Assembly: GCA_937868095.1 (NCBI GenBank)
Contig: CALMLO010000042.1
Location: forward strand, 92,276-156,275
Direction of reading: 5' to 3'
DNA from: an uncultured Phycisphaerales bacterium
Lineage (GTDB): Bacteria > Planctomycetota > Phycisphaerae > Sedimentisphaerales > Anaerohalosphaeraceae
DNA length: 64,000 nucleotides
Shown: positions 34,175-44,500 of the stretch, one piece after another
Numbering within the stretch: the stretch's first letter is position 1
How the letters are laid out: the number at the start of each line of letters is the position of its first letter
Program-made: the position numbers and the translations under genes
Notes under the pieces: model-generated
Databases searched by the model: none
What the model saw: only the letters and a program-made list of their open reading frames with translations
Told to the model about the DNA's origin: nothing

Positions 34175-34948
34175 ATGAAAATTACGACCTATAATGTCAA
34201 TTCCATCCGAAGCCGAATCTCATTGCTCAAAAACTGGATGGCCAGCCGCAAACCGGATGTCCTCTGTGTTCAGGAAACCAAGGTTCAGGATGACGAATTT
34301 CCCCTTCACGAGTTTGCACAAACCGGCTATGAAGTCGTTTTTCGCGGCCAGAAAAAATATAACGGTGTTGCTATTTTCAGCCGATTGCCCCTCGAGGATG
34401 TAGAGACAAAACTTCCCAACGACCCTTTTGATGAGGCACGTTTTCTGAAGGCAAAAGCGGGAAAAGTAACTGTCGTCAACACCTACATCCCCCAGGGCCA
34501 GGAGGTGGATTCAGACAAGTTCCAATACAAATTAAAGTATTTCCGCCTCTTAAAATCCTATTTCAGCGAGCGATATAACCCCAAAAAAGACCTTCTCTTA
34601 TGGTGCGGCGACTTGAATACGGCAAGAGAACCCATCGACGTTTACGATCCCGAGGGACTCTGGGGACATGTCTGCTATTGTCAGGCCGTCCAGGAAGCAC
34701 TTGAGGATGTGATAAAATGGGGCTTTATAGACCTATTTCGTCTTTTTCATCCCGAAGGCGGACATTACACATTTTGGGACTATCGCATCCCGAATGCCTT
34801 CAAACGAGGAATGGGCTGGCGATTGGATTATATGCTGGCTACCCAACCCCTTGCAAAGACCTGCCGGGACTGCTGGATCGATTTGGAAGCACGACAAGCC
34901 GAAAAACCAAGCGACCATACATTCCTTACAGCCGAATTTTTATTGTAA
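34175..34948 (+). CDS. xth: Exonuclease III / AP endonuclease family
   Basis: The 257-residue protein has the exonuclease III motif series: MKITTYNVNSIRSR with the Asn, DVLCVQETK with the metal Glu, NGVAIFSR, TYIPQG, LWCGDLNTA with the catalytic Asp/Asn, the GMGWRLDYML strand and SDHTFLTAEF with the final Asp-His. It cleaves at abasic sites and degrades DNA 3'-5' in base-excision repair. The start is the ATG at 34175, 7 bases after AGAGAAA; an upstream ATG at 34112 would add 21 unrelated residues. Confidence 0.94.
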   Translation: MKITTYNVNSIRSRISLLKNWMASRKPDVLCVQETKVQDDEFPLHEFAQTGYEVVFRGQKKYNGVAIFSRLPLEDVETKLPNDPFDEARFLKAKAGKVTVVNTYIPQGQEVDSDKFQYKLKYFRLLKSYFSERYNPKKDLLLWCGDLNTAREPIDVYDPEGLWGHVCYCQAVQEALEDVIKWGFIDLFRLFHPEGGHYTFWDYRIPNAFKRGMGWRLDYMLATQPLAKTCRDCWIDLEARQAEKPSDHTFLTAEFLL

Positions 34949-35109
34949 AAATAGGCAAATTCACCTATAAAAATAAGGGTCAAACCAGGATAATTCTAAA
35001 CTTTGCAAACTGAAAGGCCGCATAGACGATATACTTACAGACAGAAAACCAAAATGGAGAATAAAACTGTCCTCAATAGACCTTTTTACTCTCCGATAGA
35101 GATAATATT

Positions 35110-36657
35110 ATGGTGCCGCCGACAATATCGTATGAAGAGTTTCAGCATCTAATCGCTCAGCGCTCCGGGGCGCTGCTGCGTGCATCATCTTTTCTGGTTG
35201 CTTACGGCCAAAGCCCAAAAATCCTCACACGCCCTCTTCTGGGGGAACTTTTGTTCCAATCCACCCAGCTCGAAGAACTCCTCGACGCCTACGGTGCGAG
35301 AACCAATTCTTTATGGGAACAGTTCCGCTCGCTGGTCGCCGCCATTAAACTATTTTCCTATGTCAGTTATGAACTTCTTCATATTCAGCACAGTATCCCG
35401 GCCTACCGTCTTTTGGATATTGGAGAGGACTTCGAAAAACACACCGTAGAGGCGATTGCCTTCACCGAATCCATTCTGGCCGAAGCCGCTCGTCGCCTTC
35501 TCGAAGAGGCCGAACGCCTCCATCTGCCCGTTCCTGAGATTGACCTGCCCGAAGAATATTACAGTGAACGGCTTCCGCCAGGCCGTCTGCCGCATGATTT
35601 AGACACCCGAAAGCTCGATGCCGTTTCGCAAACCATTTCCATGCTGGCCACCTCGTTTCTCAACCTGGCCGCAGAATGCAAACAATGGCTTCCGAAGGAT
35701 TCCATGAAGACCGACACCCAGCTTTGTGATTACATCGGCCCTCTGCGAGAGGACAAACTCCGCTCCTTCGAACTGCGATTTCATAACCTTCAATCCCTCT
35801 ACGATACCTATGTTTCGACCACGGAAACAGAAGGAGTGGACCCGGAGATTCCCGTTTTACGGGGACATATCAGCGTTGTCCTTCATCTGCTTCGCATCGC
35901 CAGAGATTTTGCCCACTATATTGAACGGCACGCAGGCCCCTACCGGATTCATCTGCCGCCGGGACGAAAGCGGCTGGTAGAACCGGAAGTGCTCCTGCGG
36001 GTGATGCTGAATTACTCAATCCATTTCGTCATTCAGTATCTAAACAGCGCAGAAAACCTCTGCCGTCTGATGCTTCATCGCTATACGGAAATCGGCAGTG
36101 TGGAAGTGCCGGTGCCCCCCTATCGCGGATTCCATGTAAGACCCTCCACCCTGATTGCCAACATTGTTCTCCATTACGGCAGCGATGTTACAATGGAACT
36201 GGACGGCAAGACCTATGACGCCAAGGCCCCCCTGCATCTCTTCCGGGCCAATGAAGAAATCAATGCCCACAAACGGCGCGACATCGCCGACGAAATCATC
36301 CGGATGAATTTGATTCCCGCCGATTCAGACCAGCAGGATATACCCTCCTTAATTCGCTCGATTCTGATGACGCTTGCAGAATACAACAAACTGATTATTT
36401 ACGAAAAACCGCTTCACATTGAGCCCACACCCCCCGACAAGAATGTGCCGCTGCTCAAACTGGTAATGGATGAAATCATCCGCCTCCAGGCCGCCGGCAA
36501 AATCGACATCTTCACCGATACCAAAGTCCGCTTTATCGGCGACAAACGCGTCCTGGCCGACATTGAACTGCTGGCCAGGCACAGCTATGGCGAAGACTTG
36601 TTCGGAAACAATATTCCCCTGCCGGACGGCTTAGAATACCTCCGCTACTACCGCTGA
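35110..36657 (+). CDS. Helical protein of unknown function with embedded HPr-like domain
   Basis: The 515-residue protein is mainly alpha-helical with no signal peptide or membrane segment. Near residues 328-405 it holds a stretch that matches the HPr phosphocarrier fold: SVEVPVPPYRGFHVRPSTLIANIV, then GSDVTMELDGKTYDAKAPLHLF. His342 in GFHVRPS lines up with the phosphorylated His15 of HPr, while the regulatory Ser46 position is Ala. The flanking parts (residues 1-320 and about 410-515) are not ones I recognise. No PTS enzyme genes adjoin it. It follows xth by 160 bases. The ribosome site is weak (GAGATAATATT before the ATG). Confidence 0.72.
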   Translation: MVPPTISYEEFQHLIAQRSGALLRASSFLVAYGQSPKILTRPLLGELLFQSTQLEELLDAYGARTNSLWEQFRSLVAAIKLFSYVSYELLHIQHSIPAYRLLDIGEDFEKHTVEAIAFTESILAEAARRLLEEAERLHLPVPEIDLPEEYYSERLPPGRLPHDLDTRKLDAVSQTISMLATSFLNLAAECKQWLPKDSMKTDTQLCDYIGPLREDKLRSFELRFHNLQSLYDTYVSTTETEGVDPEIPVLRGHISVVLHLLRIARDFAHYIERHAGPYRIHLPPGRKRLVEPEVLLRVMLNYSIHFVIQYLNSAENLCRLMLHRYTEIGSVEVPVPPYRGFHVRPSTLIANIVLHYGSDVTMELDGKTYDAKAPLHLFRANEEINAHKRRDIADEIIRMNLIPADSDQQDIPSLIRSILMTLAEYNKLIIYEKPLHIEPTPPDKNVPLLKLVMDEIIRLQAAGKIDIFTDTKVRFIGDKRVLADIELLARHSYGEDLFGNNIPLPDGLEYLRYYR

Positions 36658-36667
36658 AAGCACCCCC

Positions 36668-37807
36668 TCACGGCTCGGCCGCCACAGGCGGCTCTTCGGA
36701 ACCGCCATCCTCCGCCGCCGGCGAAGCAGAAGCAGGAGCCGGCTTGTCTTCCGCCAAATCCTCCAGTGGCCGTGTCATTTCCTCCCCCTTATAGGAAGGA
36801 ATAACATAGACCCACCCGCTATGTTTGGCCGTAAATGATTCCGCCGTATCACGGGCCAGGAAGAGTGCCTCACGTTCTTTCAGCTGCTCTTCAGATTCCT
36901 CCTTCTGCTGAACCTGGGGCTCCGGGCCCGTATAGCGTGCCGAAAGGCGGACATAACATTTGCCGTCCTGCTTGGCCAGACGAACGGTATAAACCAGATG
37001 GTTCTTCAATTCACACACATAAGACCAGTCAAACTGAACAGAAGGCGTCTTGGAAGCAGCCATCACATCTTCAATCCGCAAATAAGTCAGCGAGGTAAAG
37101 GTCGTTTTAGCATTGGCCTGACGCACCTGCTTGTCTGCCGGCAGCGGCTCCAGAAGCAAATCCGAAGAGTCAGACGAAGCCGTCAGGGTATAACTCCGCT
37201 GATTCGGGTCCGTCACCATCACCCGCGCAATCTGCTCGCGCTCCACCTGAAGAATCTGCGTCTCAATATAATCCATCGGCCGAACAGAAACATAAGGGGG
37301 CTCATTCAGCCGATAAACTTCCGGCCTGTCCAGCCGGCGAACGGCGCTGAAACTGCCCTGCTCCCCTTGGGATTTGGGTTCGGAAATCAGCAGCCCTACA
37401 ATGGGTTTTTGTTCTGCATCGAGAAATTCAACCCGATACTGGGCGGTTTCCGGCGTTACACCAATCTCCGCATGATTAGCCGGATTGGATGTAATCAGCG
37501 CATCCGAAGTAATCCGAATATCCAGACAGTCGGAGATAAGCGAATTTACCTTGCTCATCACCGCCGGATAATTATCTTTTTCCCGAACAGCAAACCCCTT
37601 GCCGCTGCGGTCCAGGTGAACCCCCTCAGAGCTGTCTTTCGATCCCACAGCAATGGTCTGGATGCGTTCCACATCAAACCCTTCAATCAGAGGAGCCAGC
37701 GTAATCTGAGGAGGCGTATAATCCCGACCTACGCGGGACAGCAGCACCGCCGCTCCCGCAAACAAAACAGCTAAAACGGCAAGGACAGCCAGTTTTCGAT
37801 CACTCAT
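36668..37807 (-). CDS. DUF4340-type membrane-anchored protein
   Basis: The 379-residue protein has one N-terminal membrane anchor (LAVLAVLAVLFAGAAVLLS) and a periplasmic beta-rich domain typical of DUF4340. Such proteins sit downstream of GldG-like genes; function is unknown. Strands such as VERIQTIAVGSKDSSEGVHLDRSGKGFAV and YRLNEPPYVSVRPMDYIE fit the family, and a Pro/Ala/Glu-rich tail ends it. It is last in the four-gene cluster, 35 bases after the GldG-like gene, with GGGAG before the ATG. Confidence 0.82.
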   Translation of the reverse strand: MSDRKLAVLAVLAVLFAGAAVLLSRVGRDYTPPQITLAPLIEGFDVERIQTIAVGSKDSSEGVHLDRSGKGFAVREKDNYPAVMSKVNSLISDCLDIRITSDALITSNPANHAEIGVTPETAQYRVEFLDAEQKPIVGLLISEPKSQGEQGSFSAVRRLDRPEVYRLNEPPYVSVRPMDYIETQILQVEREQIARVMVTDPNQRSYTLTASSDSSDLLLEPLPADKQVRQANAKTTFTSLTYLRIEDVMAASKTPSVQFDWSYVCELKNHLVYTVRLAKQDGKCYVRLSARYTGPEPQVQQKEESEEQLKEREALFLARDTAESFTAKHSGWVYVIPSYKGEEMTRPLEDLAEDKPAPASASPAAEDGGSEEPPVAAEP

Positions 37808-37842
37808 CGCGGTTTACTCCCAACGGATTCACACCTACAGAA

Positions 37843-39834
37843 TTACGGTTCACGCATATGGTGGATAGAACGCCTTCTCTTGACGGAGCGATAGATTGAC
37901 AGAGCAACGGCCGCCGCCAGCACGAACAGCGGACCAGGCAGCGTGCAGAAGTTGCGGATGCGGTTTTTCAGGGCCTCTTTCTCAGCCACTTTCTTCATTT
38001 TCACATCCCGCAGCCACATCTCCGCCTCATGAAGTTTCAGTTCGATGTCCTTCTTTTCCTCAAGAATAGTCTTATTAATCAGTTCCTGTTCCGTACTCTG
38101 AAGAGTCCGGAGTTTTTCATTCAGTTGGGTTTCAAACCCTTTAATCTCGGCCAGAATGCGGGCTTCTTCTTCAGCCGTCTTTTCTTCAGCCGCTTTTTCA
38201 ATTTGGTCCACACGAGTAAAGGGACGCTTGTAGCCCCCGCGAGAGCGAAGGCGGATCAAATCCGTCGAGCCGGACAGCTCTTCCAGCGCATTCAGAACAA
38301 AGGCGGCATTGTCGCCCGCCGCAGCCAAACCAAAAAGAGTCTCCTGATACGCCAGCACATCACTGAGAAAATCCACATCCGCAACCACAACAACCGCTGT
38401 CGGCTGCACGGCCTGCGACAAATGAGCAGACGCAGCGGAATTGTCCTCTTTCTTCTCTTCCTCCTCCGCTTTCTTTTCTGAATCAGAAGAAGGTTTTTCC
38501 TCCTTCGGCGGCCCATCCGGGAAAGCCGAACGAAGCGTCCCAGACACCCGATAAGCCAAAACCACCGGCGAGCTCCCGTCCCGAAACCGGCTGAGAATAG
38601 CCGCATAATCAGGGGCCCTCAATTCATAAGGACTGGAAATGCTCCATGTGTTCCCCTGGCTGGTGGTCATCAGCAGCGGAGTGCGCTCCACATCAGCCGG
38701 CAGATTCTGAACATCGCTTTTCTCCCGCAGAACCCCTGAAAACCAAAAAGTCATTTCATTCAGGGAAGAGGTCATCGGCACCTCTTTATTAAAACAGTTG
38801 TACGAAGAAGTCAGTTTCAGATAAGGAAGAATTTTTTCAGGCCGCCGGTTCGGCGAAGTGGAACCAACCCCCGCCAAAACGCGGTCACCCGCAAAGGTAT
38901 CCTCCGGCATCTCCAAACCCCACGCCGCCAGCAGTTCCGGCAGACTGGAAGACGCTTTATGCTCTATCCCGTACTGCATCATCGCCGGATCAGGCCGATC
39001 AACCACCGAAAACGGATCCAAAGCAATGAAGGCACGGCCGCCTCGAAGAATATATTGATCAATGGCATATTTGGTTTTAGCCGGTAAATCCTTCGGATGA
39101 ATCACCAGCAGCAAATCCACATCCCGAATTTCCTCCGTATCCGTCGGAATAGACCGAACATCGGCATACAGTTCCTGAAGCTGACGGACCAGCCCCCACG
39201 GACGGCGCGGCTGCTGACCCTGCATCCGCATCATCGCCGCCATATAACCGCTCAGTTCATCACCCATCACCGGCAGCGAACTGAGAATCCCTACACGCGT
39301 TTTAGGAGGATTGACCGCTTTATCAATTAAAGAGGTAATATCATATTCTATCAGTTTCTCCCGATCCGGACTGAAAAAGGGAATGGTTTTGATAACACCC
39401 AGTTCCGTCTGAAGCACCAACCCGAAGAAAAAACTCTCCTCTTCCGTAATGGAAAACCGCTTCAGCCCGTAGCGAATAGCCGCCAACTCCTCCTGCGAAT
39501 AAGGACGGGGATCGATAATTTCCAGTTTGACCTTCCCCTTGGACTGACGCACATATTCCTCCAGCAGCGCCTTCACATAATCATAATAAGCATTGAAAAA
39601 ACGAATTTGGTCGGGTGCCCTGAGCGTGGCCGTCTTCGTATAATAAAGCCGCAGCGTAACCGGCTGCTGAAGATTTTGAAGAATCCGCCGTGTACCATCC
39701 GACAGCGTATACAACTGTTCCTGAGTAATGTCCGCCCGCAAGTTCCCGCAAAGCTGCTGCACGATCTGGATTGCGGAAACCGCAATAATCAGAATAAAAA
39801 TAACCGCACAAATCAGACGCACAGTTCGATTCAT
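37843..39834 (-). CDS. GldG-like ABC transporter accessory protein
   Basis: The 663-residue protein has an N-terminal anchor (VRLICAVIFILIIAVSAIQIVQQL), a large periplasmic ABC-transporter auxiliary domain (LYTLSDGTRRILQNLQQPVTLRLYYT and PKTRVGILSSLPVMGDE, with a GHPKDLP-like sugar/IFT52-type fold), a Glu/Lys-rich low-complexity linker (PPKEEKPSSDSEKKAEEEEKK), a coiled coil (about 575-630) and a C-terminal membrane helix. This is the GldG organisation known from gliding-motility and related exporters. Its ATG overlaps the stop of the permease gene by one base. Confidence 0.88.
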   Translation of the reverse strand: MNRTVRLICAVIFILIIAVSAIQIVQQLCGNLRADITQEQLYTLSDGTRRILQNLQQPVTLRLYYTKTATLRAPDQIRFFNAYYDYVKALLEEYVRQSKGKVKLEIIDPRPYSQEELAAIRYGLKRFSITEEESFFFGLVLQTELGVIKTIPFFSPDREKLIEYDITSLIDKAVNPPKTRVGILSSLPVMGDELSGYMAAMMRMQGQQPRRPWGLVRQLQELYADVRSIPTDTEEIRDVDLLLVIHPKDLPAKTKYAIDQYILRGGRAFIALDPFSVVDRPDPAMMQYGIEHKASSSLPELLAAWGLEMPEDTFAGDRVLAGVGSTSPNRRPEKILPYLKLTSSYNCFNKEVPMTSSLNEMTFWFSGVLREKSDVQNLPADVERTPLLMTTSQGNTWSISSPYELRAPDYAAILSRFRDGSSPVVLAYRVSGTLRSAFPDGPPKEEKPSSDSEKKAEEEEKKEDNSAASAHLSQAVQPTAVVVVADVDFLSDVLAYQETLFGLAAAGDNAAFVLNALEELSGSTDLIRLRSRGGYKRPFTRVDQIEKAAEEKTAEEEARILAEIKGFETQLNEKLRTLQSTEQELINKTILEEKKDIELKLHEAEMWLRDVKMKKVAEKEALKNRIRNFCTLPGPLFVLAAAVALSIYRSVKRRRSIHHMREP

Positions 39835-40565
39835 CAGCTTGCCTTCCTTTCTTCAACGACAAACATAGACGCATAAATCCAGGCCGCAATGAGAATCAGA
39901 AAATACGCAGCATCCGCCGCCGCAATCACCCCTCGCCTCAGCGAATCATAATGAATCTGGATACTTAGAGATTCAATCACCGACAGCACGCTGTCCGGGA
40001 GCATATCCGACAAATATTCGAGCGTCGAAGGCATACCCGCATAGACAAGAATCCCGCAGGCAGCCACAGAAAGAATAAAACTGACAACCTGATTCTTTGT
40101 CAGCGCCGAAAAGAACGACCCGATAGCCAGAAAACCGCCGGCCATCAGAAAGGACGCCAGGTAGCCCGCGATAATCAGCCCGGGATCCGGCTCCCCCAGA
40201 TAAAATACAGCCGCCGGCAGCGGAAAAGTCAGCACCAGCGCAATCGCCAGAAAAGCCCACGCCGCGAAAAACTTGCCCAGAACCGCCTGAGGAACCGTAA
40301 TCGGCAGCGTCAGCAGCAGCTCTATCGACCCGGTCCGCCGCTCTTCCGCCCACAGACGCATCGCCGTCGAAGGAACCATAAAAATAAACAGAAGAGGCAA
40401 AATCTGAAAAAACAGATTTAAATCCGCCTGCCTTAATTCAAAAAAACCCTCCCGAAAAGGAAGATAGCCGGCAAAAAAAAGAAAAATTACCAGAAAAACA
40501 TAGGCAACGGGCGTTGAAAAATATGCTTTCAGTTCCCGTTTGAAAACCGCCCAAAAGCCGTTCAT
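39834..40565 (-). CDS. GldF-like ABC transporter permease
   Basis: The 243-residue protein has about six hydrophobic helices, starting with VAYVFLVIFLFFAGYLPF and ending with AYFLILIAAWIYASMFVVEE, and the ABC-2 permease text PSTAMRLWAEERRTGSIELLLTLPIT. It lies between the ATPase and the GldG-like protein. The cluster resembles the gliding-motility ABC system, but no Gld secretion genes are near, so transport of an unknown substrate is the safer statement. Confidence 0.9.
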   Translation of the reverse strand: MNGFWAVFKRELKAYFSTPVAYVFLVIFLFFAGYLPFREGFFELRQADLNLFFQILPLLFIFMVPSTAMRLWAEERRTGSIELLLTLPITVPQAVLGKFFAAWAFLAIALVLTFPLPAAVFYLGEPDPGLIIAGYLASFLMAGGFLAIGSFFSALTKNQVVSFILSVAACGILVYAGMPSTLEYLSDMLPDSVLSVIESLSIQIHYDSLRRGVIAAADAAYFLILIAAWIYASMFVVEERKAS

Positions 40566-40613
40566 TTGTCGGACTCCTTATTCTCCAAGTCTCGTTTATT
40601 CCTGCTGTGCCGC

Positions 40614-41336
40614 CTAAGCCGTCTTCTTCCCCAGCGTAATCTTGCGGAAGACCTCTTCGAGCGTTCCGCGATAATCCTGCTGAAGTTTCTGGGGAGTGGA
40701 ATCGACCAGAATCCTGCCCCGCGCAATAATAATCGCCCGCGTGCAGATTTGCTCGACCTCTTCAAGAATATGCGTCGAAATGATAATGGCCTTTTCTTTG
40801 GCCATCTTTAAAATCAGCTGACGAACCTCATGTTTCTGATTGGGGTCCAGCCCATCCGTCGGCTCATCCAGAATCAGTACCGGCGGATTATGGATAAGGG
40901 CCTGCGCCAGACCCACCCGACGCTTGTACCCCTTCGAAAGAGTATCAATAGTCTGATGATAGACATTCTGGATGGAGCAAAGCGGAACAATCCGCTCAAT
41001 CGCCTCCCGTCGGACAGCCCCCTTCAGTCCTCGTGCATCGCAGACAAAATGGAGAAAGCCGGCCACAGTCATTTCCGGATAGAGAGGAGCATTTTCCGCC
41101 AGATACCCAATCGAACGGCGAACCTGGAGGGATTGACGGATAATATCATACCCGCAGACCGTTGCCGTCCCGCTGTCAGGAGAAAGAAAACACGCCAGCA
41201 TCTTCATCGCCGTACTCTTGCCTGCCCCGTTGGGGCCAAGAAAGCCCAGGATATCCCCTTTTTGGACATTGAAGGAAATCCTGTCTACTGCCACAATCGG
41301 CCCGAATCTGCGGGTCAGCTGCTGTACTTCAATCAT
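40614..41336 (-). CDS. ABC transporter ATPase (GldA-like)
   Basis: The 240-residue ATPase has Walker A GPNGAGKST at residues 34-42, Q-loop region YLAENAPLYPEMTV, signature LSKGYKRRVGLAQALIHNP, Walker B VLILDEPTDGLDP and the switch His in STHILEEVEQ. It belongs to the ABC-2 exporter class (CcmA/GldA). AGGGAG precedes the ATG at 41336. It heads the minus-strand cluster with permease, auxiliary and DUF4340 genes. Confidence 0.94.
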   Translation of the reverse strand: MIEVQQLTRRFGPIVAVDRISFNVQKGDILGFLGPNGAGKSTAMKMLACFLSPDSGTATVCGYDIIRQSLQVRRSIGYLAENAPLYPEMTVAGFLHFVCDARGLKGAVRREAIERIVPLCSIQNVYHQTIDTLSKGYKRRVGLAQALIHNPPVLILDEPTDGLDPNQKHEVRQLILKMAKEKAIIISTHILEEVEQICTRAIIIARGRILVDSTPQKLQQDYRGTLEEVFRKITLGKKTA

Positions 41337-41530
41337 CTGCTTTACTCCCTTTCTTAACTGTTATACAGGAAACAGAATTGAGCCCGCCGCAGTCAAGCCC
41401 GTCAAAAAACAGGGCTCTGCTCTTATGAATTGTATTCTTATTACCGCCCCGACCAAAAATGTCAACCCTCAAACAGATTTTTTTACAGGAAGATAACAGA
41501 CATAGACTGTCCACTTCGAACAGATCCATC

Positions 41531-41566
41531 AAAAAAGGGCCGTCCGGAATAAACCGGACGGCCCTT
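41531..41566 (-). terminator. Rho-independent terminator after the giant protease gene
   Basis: On the minus strand, a perfect 13-base stem (41554-41566 with 41535-41547; half AAGGGCCGTCCGG) with a 6-base loop is followed by a T-run at the 41531-41536 end. It lies 28 bases after the stop of the 41594-53521 gene and isolates it from the downstream ABC cluster. Confidence 0.93.
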
Positions 41567-41593
41567 GAAAACTCCTAAGTCCTTACAAAAACT

Positions 41594-44500
41594 TTAGGGA
41601 AGAATAGCCAGATTCGGACACGTTTCCGCATCCTGGCCGGCCCTGCACCTGGCAGACGGCTGCGCCTGGTTCTGATTCGGCGAGCGGTCGCGCACCAGAA
41701 TGTAATACTCATAAGGAGCACTCGACGTGTACACCGGCACCCAGTACTCATTAGGCAGACGCGGCGTGAAGTCCGGATCAACAATATCCGCAACGCTCTC
41801 CTCATTTTGCCAGCCGCTGCTCAAACTCGAGAATGACACACAAACAAACTTATACTCAACTCCGCTGTCGTCCGCCGCTTCCACTGCTCTCATATAGTGA
41901 TACCACGTATCAAGCTGAACATGCATGGGCCAGATTTCCCACTGAGCCGGATTGGGCGTCGGCGGGGTCAAATCGACCTCAATGGCAGAAGCTCCATAAA
42001 CAGCGGACAGCTGCGTCGAAACTACAACCCGAACAGAGCCCGTCGCCGTTTCACGGAAGACCAGTCGAGTAAACACACGATAGTAACACGTCTGACCAAG
42101 AACCAAACCCGTATCGGTAAATTTCCACGGTGTCACCGTATAAATCTTACCCAAGGGGTTGGACGGGTCGTAATTCTGCTGCACAATGGGGTTGCTCCCA
42201 GCCGGCAGATTGAGCGGATTCCCCGCCGCATCCGTCTTCAGGAAGCAGTACTCCACATGGAAGGTGCCTTTGCCGACCAGCGGTGCTGGTACTGCCGGCA
42301 CGCCCGTTGCCTGCATAACCGTCATCGCTATGCTGTCCGGCCCCGCACCAGCCGGCGGAATCTCAAATTCAGACGGATTGGGCCCCAGCAAATCATAATT
42401 GCTGCCGGCTGTCATCGCACTTTTCGGCGAAGGCTGCGTAACATTGCCGCTGGGGTCGCGAGCATAAACCACAAACTCATAGGGCTCTCCAGGATACAAT
42501 CCCTCAATCACTCTCGCCAATTCCTTCGTCCAGACAAGCGGCGCCGTCACAGACGGATGAGAAACGCATTCAACTGCATATTCCAAATATTCATCCGGCC
42601 ACCACCCATCATGGGCCTGAGCCGCCTTCATCGCTGCCTTATCAATTCGGTAAGCCGGGTTCGTTTCACCGGTTTCCGTCCGAAGCGGCAGCGGCGCCGG
42701 CACCTCGGCCCACTGCATCGGACTGGGAACAGGAGCATCTTTATCCGATTCCAGCCAGCAGACCGCCAGAGAAGCCATATCGGACAAATCAACAAATCGG
42801 TCGAAATTAAGGTCTGCCCCTTCACACCAGATCGGAGAGCCGCAGGACTGCTTGAGCCACTGAGACCCAAGACTAGCCAGGTCGCCAAGGTCAATCACCC
42901 CGCTTAAAAGAAGGGCATTATCCACCTTAGCACATTCCTTCCGATGGATCACATAGTAATGGTATCCCAAATCGACCTCTCCACGATCGAGAGCGCCGTT
43001 TAACTGCGTCGTGTACCCGTCCAAATCCAGATTGCGAGCCAAATCACTGCCCGCATCAATGCACGGACTGGCCGAATTCAGATAGTAATTCTCCTCAGGC
43101 AGAATCTCCCGCGTCAAATCTTCCGGCCCTTCAAAGAGCGGATCGGCACTGAAGACCCCCGCCCCTATGGTAAGTTTGCTTCCCGGCCGCACATAAACAG
43201 CATTGCCGGACGTGGTAACATTCAGCACATCTGAGAAGGACAAATTCATCCCGGACGGATACGGCTCACTGTCAAACCCGCTCCCAACCGTTGCCTGAGC
43301 ACCCTCTGTGGCATAGTTAAGCCACAAAATGCTGTCAACAACATTCACATGGCTGCTGTAGCCAACATACAGACCGCCGCCGCTGCCGCTTTCATAGCCG
43401 GGCCGGCCCGCCACCGTATTGTCCGCAAAGGTGCAGTTGAGAATGTTCGGATCCGCTCCCCAGTACACCGAAGCGCCGCCGCCGTCCCGACCGGACGCAT
43501 TCTGCGCAAACAGGCAGTTCTTAATCTCAGAAGCCGGCGTGCTCAGATTGGTCATAAACAGACCGCCGCCGGAGAAGTCGGCCGCATTCTGCACCAAAAC
43601 CACATCACGCATCTTCAGCCCCACATTGCCGGCATAAAGACCGCCGCCCTGACCAAGAAACACGTTTTCAACAGGTGCTTCAAACGAAGGGCTGATCGCC
43701 AGATTTCGGCGGAACTGGCTGCTGTTCACCGTTGCCTGCTCATAAATCTGGAAGAAGCCGCCGCCCAGATAGGCCGTATTGTCAACCACATTGCAGTCCT
43801 GAATTGCCGTCTCAGAAGCATTGGCATAGACCGCACCGCCGTCGCTGGCCTGGTTGCCGCTGAACGTGCAGCCGGTAAACTTGGCCGTGCAGTCATACTG
43901 ATACGCCACCGCACCGCCAAAGGCAATATGGATTGTGTGCGGATATTGCTGAACTTGGGTATCCGCATAGTTATTCGACAGAATGCAGTTTTCAAATTCC
44001 AGATTGCAGTCATACATCGCATAGACCGCACCGCCGGCATTCGGTATATCCAGGGCCCGATCCGGCTCAGGAACATCCGGGAAACCCGCTGTCCCGCCGA
44101 CACCACTCACGCCGCCGTTGCTGCTGTTACCTTCAAAAACACAGCCGACAAACTTGGCGCTGCTGCCGTAGCCGCAGAACACCGCGCCGCCGTAGCCGCC
44201 GTGGCGCCAGTAGGACAGACAACTATCATACGGATTGTACTGATAATACGTATAGAAGTCCTTCCAACTCTGGTACTTGCTCGTATCCAGTTCAAACCAC
44301 TTCGCAAACGTATCCCAGTCATACATCTCAAAATACGTCAACGGATAGTCGTATTTATCGCCGTTCTGCCAGCCGTCCCAGCCGCGCTGAATCAGCCAGC
44401 CGATTTCGACCTGGTCCGAGTAATTCCACCCGCCGCCCAGACCGCCATAGCCGGAATTCGGAGGACCGTTGCCATTGCCGCCGTTGCCGCCATTGCCGCC

